Part shown: one piece after another, positions 5,039 to 7,836 of the stretch
Numbering within the stretch: position 1 is the stretch's first letter
How the letters are laid out: the number at the start of each line of letters is the position of its first letter
Assembly: GCA_004553405.1 (NCBI GenBank)
Contig: SFLO01000027.1
Span: 1-7,836, forward strand
DNA: 7,836 nucleotides
Reading direction: 5' to 3'
Origin: Coriobacteriaceae bacterium
GTDB lineage: Bacteria; Actinomycetota; Coriobacteriia; Coriobacteriales; QAMH01
Made by a program: the position numbers and the translations under genes
The notes under the pieces: model-generated
The model's input: only the letters and a program-made list of their open reading frames with translations
Told to the model about the DNA's origin: nothing
The model's database searches: none

Positions 5039-5299
5039 ATGAAGATTTTGGGTCTTGGTGTACCCGAGCTGGTTGTCATCCTGCTCGTCGTCCTGCTTAT
5101 CTTCGGCCCCAAGAACCTGCCGAAGCTCGGCTCTGCGATCGGCAAGACGTTCAAGAACCTGCGCGAGGGTATGGACGGCAAGAAGAAGGACGAAGAGAAG
5201 TCTGCTGCCCCCGCAGAGACTGCCGAGGAGGCTGTCGAGCCCGAGGCAGTCGAGACGGTCGAGGCTGCCGCTGCCGAGGAGAAGAAGGCAGAGGCGTAG
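5039..5299 (+). CDS. tatA: TatA/TatE family subunit of the twin-arginine protein translocase
   Basis: The start ATG 5039 has GGAGG (5029-5033) 5 bases upstream; the in-frame TTG at 5012 lies above this site and is rejected. The product has 86 residues. A short periplasm-facing N-terminus with Glu10 leads into one hydrophobic membrane helix (about 9-22). The FGP hinge (22-24) follows, then the amphipathic helix KNLPKLGSAIGKTFKNLREG and a charged, Ala/Glu-rich tail with no predicted structure. This is the standard TatA plan. TatA oligomers form the passage through which TatC-bound, folded proteins with twin-arginine signals cross the membrane. TatB differs by a longer cytoplasmic part and a Glu-Pro-rich hinge region, so TatA/E is preferred. 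tatC is not in this window. A candidate substrate, the NlpC/P60 hydrolase, is encoded about 470 bases upstream. A 15-bp hairpin 38 bases after the stop probably ends the transcript. Confidence 0.94.
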   Translation: MKILGLGVPELVVILLVVLLIFGPKNLPKLGSAIGKTFKNLREGMDGKKKDEEKSAAPAETAEEAVEPEAVETVEAAAAEEKKAEA

Positions 5300-5337
5300 A
5301 GCCCGTTACAGAGGCGTCCTTGCAACCTTGGAACATG

Positions 5338-5375
5338 GACGGCGTGTGCGAGAGACTCGCGCGCGCCGTCTGCTT
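5338..5375 (+). terminator. 15-bp hairpin between tatA and greA, terminator or greA leader attenuator
   Basis: Bases 5338-5352 pair with 5356-5370 around the loop AGA; 13 pairs are Watson-Crick and two are G-T. The following TGCTTTAGC is only a weak T tract. It is well placed to end the tatA transcript. No clear promoter lies between it and greA, so it could instead sit in a greA leader and modulate readthrough. Confidence 0.6.
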
Positions 5376-5398
5376 TAGCTAAACGGAGGAGTCCCCTT

Positions 5399-5878
5399 AT
5401 GGCAAACAACAACGACGTCATCCTCACCCAGGAGGGCAAGACCAAGCTGGAGGAGGAGCTGCACTACCTGGAGACGGAGAAGCGCGAGGAGATCGGCGAG
5501 CGCATCCGCGTCGCCCGCGAGTTCGGCGACATCTCCGAGAACTCCGAGTACGACGACGCCAAGAACGAGCAGGCGTTCCTCGAGAGCCGCATCGCAGAGA
5601 TCAACTCGATCCTGGCCAACGCTCAGATCGTCGATTCCCCGAAGAAGTCCAACAAGGTCCACATCGGCTCCACCGTCACCCTCATGGACCTGGCCACCCA
5701 GAAGGAGAGGGTCTTCACCATCGTCGGCGGCGCCGAGGCAGATGCCGCCAACGGCAAGATCTCCAACGAGTCCCCCCTCGGCCGCGCCGTTCTCGGCCAC
5801 AAGAAGGATGAGGAGATCAGCTACGAGGGCCCCACGGGTCGCACCATGAAGTTCAAGCTCGTCAAGGTCGGCGTGTAG
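5399..5878 (+). CDS. greA: Transcription elongation factor GreA
   Basis: GGAGGA (5385-5390) stands 8 bases before ATG 5399. The 159-residue product matches the usual GreA length. Residues about 8-78 form the antiparallel coiled coil that enters the RNA polymerase secondary channel. Its tip carries the signature AREFGDISENSEYDDAK (39-55), in which Asp44 and Glu47 correspond to the acidic pair that positions the catalytic metal for cleavage of backtracked RNA. Residues about 85-159 are the FKBP-like C-terminal domain, with the conserved ISNESPLGRAVLG. The protein frees stalled polymerase by stimulating its own RNA cleavage activity. The stop codon lies 2 bases before lysS, so the two genes form an operon; greA-lysS pairs are common in Clostridia and their relatives. 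A strong hairpin ends 28 bases before the start codon and may affect its expression. Confidence 0.98.
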   Translation: MANNNDVILTQEGKTKLEEELHYLETEKREEIGERIRVAREFGDISENSEYDDAKNEQAFLESRIAEINSILANAQIVDSPKKSNKVHIGSTVTLMDLATQKERVFTIVGGAEADAANGKISNESPLGRAVLGHKKDEEISYEGPTGRTMKFKLVKVGV

Positions 5879-5880
5879 CC

Positions 5881-7380
5881 ATGGCAGAGCAGCTCGAAAC
5901 CCAGGAGGTCATCGACGACCCCATCGAGGTCCGTCGTAACAAGCGCCAGGCCCTCATTGACGCCGGCCAGAGCCCCTATGCCGTCCGCTTTGACGTGAGC
6001 GACTACTGCGCAGACCTCGAGGCCCGCTACAGCGAGCTCGAGGACGGTGCAGAGACCGAGGACCGCGTTGCCGTCGCAGGCCGCATCATGGCCATCCGCA
6101 ACCAGGGCAAGGTCGCCTTCATCGTCATCCGCGACGCCACGGCGGACATGCAGCTCTTCGTGCGCATCAACAACGTGGGCGAGGAAGCCTTCGCCGCCAT
6201 CAAGGACCTCGACATCGGCGACTGGGTCGGTGCCGAGGGCGTGGTCATCCGCACCCGCCGCGGCCAGCTCTCCGTCTCACCCGAGAAGGTGACCCTGCTG
6301 TCCAAGGCCCTGCGCCCCCTGCCGGAGAAGTTCCACGGCCTGGCAGACAAGGAGACCCGCTACCGCCAGCGCTACGTCGACCTCATCATGAACCCCGAGG
6401 TCAAGGACACCTTCACCAAGCGCTTCAAGATCGCCTCTGCTCTGCGCCGCTTCTGCGAGGACGAGGGCTACCTCGAGGTCGAGACGCCCATGCTGCACCC
6501 CATCATGGGCGGTGCCACGGCCAAGCCCTTCACCGCGCACTTCAACGCCCTCGACACCGAGGTCTACCTGCGCGTTGCGCCCGAGCTCTACCTCAAGCGC
6601 CTGCTCGTGGGCGGCTTCGAGCGCGTCTTCGAGATGAACCGCTGCTTCCGCAACGAGGGCATGGATCTCACCCACAACCCCGAGTTCACCACCCTCGAGG
6701 CATACTGCGCCTACACCGACCTGCGCGGCATGATGGACTTTTGCGAGGGCGCCTTCCGCGCCGCATGCCAGGCTGCCAACGGCGCGCTTCAGTGCACCTA
6801 CCAGGGCAACGTCATCGACTTCGAGAAGCCCTTCCGCCGCGCGACCATGATCGAGCTCACCTCCGAGGCCGCTGGCGAAGACGTCTCCTTCAGCCGCAGC
6901 CGCGACGAGCTCGTCGCGCTGGCCAAGAGGCACGGCATCGAGGTCCAGGACGCCTGGGGCAAGGGCAAGCTCATCTCCGAGCTCTTCGAGGCCCTGGTCG
7001 AGGACAACATCGTCCAGCCCACCTTCGTCACCGAACACCCGCTCGAGATCAGCCCGCTTGCCAAGAAGCTCGAGTCCAACCCGGAGCTCACCGACCGCTT
7101 CGAGCTGTTCATCTGCGGCCACGAGTACGCCAACGCCTTCTCCGAGCTCAACGACCCGGTCGACCAGGCCGAGCGCTTCGCCGCCCAGATGGAGGCCAAG
7201 GCCACGGGCGACGAGGAGGCCATGGACTACGACCAGGACTACATCCGCGCCCTGGAGTACGGCATGCCCCCCGCCGGCGGCATCGGCATCGGCATCGACC
7301 GCATGGTCATGCTGCTCACAGACAACCCCAGCATCCGCGACGTGCTGCTCTTCCCCCACATGCGCCCCGAGGCTCTCTAG
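5881..7380 (+). CDS. lysS: Lysyl-tRNA synthetase, class II
   Basis: The 499-residue protein attaches lysine to tRNA-Lys with ATP in the cytoplasm. Residues about 63-142 are the OB-fold anticodon-binding domain (VAVAGRIMAIRNQGKVAF). The class II catalytic core follows, with RYRQRYVDLI (160-169) and the motif 1 region to about 205. Motif 2 is FRNEGMDLTHNPEFT (256-270), with Arg257 for ATP. The lysine-site segment is HEYANAFSELNDP (414-426). Motif 3 is GIGIGIDRMVML (467-478), with Arg474. Length and motif order are normal for the bacterial enzyme. The ATG lies 2 bases after the greA stop, and only a weak AAGG 13 bases upstream could serve as ribosome binding site, so translational coupling to greA is likely. 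There is no T-box-like leader. A hairpin terminator follows 23 bases after the stop, which separates the operon from clpC. Confidence 0.98.
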   Translation: MAEQLETQEVIDDPIEVRRNKRQALIDAGQSPYAVRFDVSDYCADLEARYSELEDGAETEDRVAVAGRIMAIRNQGKVAFIVIRDATADMQLFVRINNVGEEAFAAIKDLDIGDWVGAEGVVIRTRRGQLSVSPEKVTLLSKALRPLPEKFHGLADKETRYRQRYVDLIMNPEVKDTFTKRFKIASALRRFCEDEGYLEVETPMLHPIMGGATAKPFTAHFNALDTEVYLRVAPELYLKRLLVGGFERVFEMNRCFRNEGMDLTHNPEFTTLEAYCAYTDLRGMMDFCEGAFRAACQAANGALQCTYQGNVIDFEKPFRRATMIELTSEAAGEDVSFSRSRDELVALAKRHGIEVQDAWGKGKLISELFEALVEDNIVQPTFVTEHPLEISPLAKKLESNPELTDRFELFICGHEYANAFSELNDPVDQAERFAAQMEAKATGDEEAMDYDQDYIRALEYGMPPAGGIGIGIDRMVMLLTDNPSIRDVLLFPHMRPEAL

Positions 7381-7403
7381 GGGGAACCTGGGAAGACCCA
7401 AGC

Positions 7404-7430
7404 GAGGGGCCCTGCGGGGCCCCTCTTCTG
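7404..7430 (+). terminator. Intrinsic terminator after lysS
   Basis: GAGGGGCCC (7404-7412) and GGGCCCCTC (7417-7425) form a perfect 9-bp stem with loop TGCG, followed by TTCTG. The T tract is imperfect, but the stem is very stable and lies between a stop codon and a new promoter region. Confidence 0.8.
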
Positions 7431-7451
7431 TATGGGCGCTGTCACCATCCC

Positions 7452-7482
7452 GTAACCGCCGCGACATGCAGCCCGTTATACC
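7452..7482 (+). promoter_or_regulatory. Candidate clpC promoter
   Basis: TATACC (7477-7482) could be a -10 box; the matching -35 position has no TTGACA-like sequence. Overlapping it, GTAAC (7452-7456) and CGTT (7474-7477) are 17 bases apart. This resembles the GGAAC/T and CGTT boxes read by actinobacterial stress sigma factors of the SigH/SigR type, with one mismatch. No CtsR heptamer repeat is seen. Which sigma factor acts here is unresolved. Confidence 0.35.
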
Positions 7483-7495
7483 CTTTGATGAATTC

Positions 7496-7503
7496 AAGGA
7501 GGT
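7496..7503 (+). promoter_or_regulatory. Very strong Shine-Dalgarno sequence of clpC
   Basis: AAGGAGGT is a full match to the 16S rRNA anti-Shine-Dalgarno end and stands 6 bases before ATG 7510. It fixes the start codon and predicts efficient translation. Confidence 0.9.
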
Positions 7504-7509
7504 AGAACC

Positions 7510-7836
7510 ATGTTCGAGAAGTTCACCGACAAGGCCCGCAAGGTGATCGTCCTTGCACAGGAGGAGGCTCGCATGCTCGAGCGCTCCTACGTGGGCACCG
7601 AGCACATCCTGCTCGGCCTCATCCGCGAGGGCGAGGGCGTGGCAGCCCAGGCCCTGCGTCGGCTCAACGTCAGCTATGAGAGCTGCCTTCTGCAGGTCAA
7701 GGACATCACAGACCAGGAGATGCCCGCCGCAGCAGGACACATCCCCTTCACGCCGCGCGCCAAGCGCGTGCTCGAGGGCGCCCTGCGCGAGGCCCTGCAG
7801 CTGGGCCAGAACTACATCTCCACCGAGCACCTGCTG
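7510..7836 (+). CDS. clpC: Clp protease ATP-binding unfoldase ClpC, 3' truncated by the window end
   Basis: The first 109 codons are present and the frame is open at the window end. The sequence is the Clp N-terminal domain with its two internal repeats. The first (about 1-70) contains FTDKARKVIVLAQEEARML and GTEHILLGL; the second begins at GHIPFTPRAKRVLE (77-90) and ends in the parallel STEHLL. The conserved opening MFEKFTDKAR and the segment HIPFTPRAK are typical of ClpC rather than ClpB or ClpA. ClpC is a hexameric AAA+ ATPase that unfolds proteins and feeds them to ClpP; the N domain binds adaptors and substrates. The ATPase modules lie beyond the window. The gene has its own likely promoter and follows the lysS terminator. 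In Mycobacterium, lysS and clpC1 are also near neighbours with lsr2 between them; in Clostridia, ctsR-mcsA-mcsB intervene. Neither is present here. Confidence 0.97.
   Translation, partial: MFEKFTDKARKVIVLAQEEARMLERSYVGTEHILLGLIREGEGVAAQALRRLNVSYESCLLQVKDITDQEMPAAAGHIPFTPRAKRVLEGALREALQLGQNYISTEHLL

Noticed and set aside
6277..7830. Minus-strand reading frame of 517 codons across lysS, its terminator and clpC
   Set aside because: It runs through a terminator and two well-conserved genes and shows only mirror composition.

Overview
The window is ordinary-looking chromosome from a high-GC bacterium. The protein sequences and gene layout suggest an actinobacterium, most likely of the class Coriobacteriia (Olsenella/Atopobium/Collinsella relatives). 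The grounds are a strong preference for codons ending in C or G, a transketolase split into two adjacent genes, and a greA-lysS-clpC gene order. The placement is an inference from family knowledge; no search was run. All recognised genes are on the + strand.

Left part (1-3364), metabolism and cell-envelope precursors. The window opens inside the gene for the N-terminal half of transketolase, followed 2 bases later by the complete C-terminal half. After an 84-base gap with a strong 11-bp hairpin come a trans-polyprenyl diphosphate synthase and, 9 bases after it, a 303-residue protein. That protein has two peptidoglycan-binding repeats and a C-terminal domain that looks like an amidase_3 fold without its zinc histidines. 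It has no signal peptide and recalls mycobacterial CwlM, a regulator of wall synthesis.

Middle part (3365-5299), envelope and export. A good promoter precedes a secreted NlpC/P60 peptidoglycan endopeptidase with a Tat-like signal peptide, a PcsB/CwlO-type coiled coil and a Gly/Ser hinge. tRNA-Pro(CGG) follows, with its own extended -10 box. Its terminator lies within a 24-bp perfect inverted repeat that copies the last 13 bases of the tRNA in reverse orientation. From 4731 to about 5011 there is no credible gene. This stretch is dense with hairpins, including two exact copies of the mini-hairpin GCGAAGC and a candidate three-way junction. tatA, the pore subunit of the twin-arginine translocase, closes this section.

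Right part (5300-7836), information processing and proteostasis. A 15-bp hairpin precedes greA (transcript cleavage factor). lysS (class II lysyl-tRNA synthetase) follows after 2 bases and ends in a clear hairpin terminator. The window ends inside clpC (AAA+ unfoldase of the Clp protease), which has a near-perfect Shine-Dalgarno sequence.

I found no defence system, mobile element, CRISPR array or new enzyme system. The items most worth a second look are the tRNA-overlapping inverted repeat, the structured intergenic element behind it, the CwlM-like pseudo-amidase, and the pairing of a Tat-type wall hydrolase with tatA.
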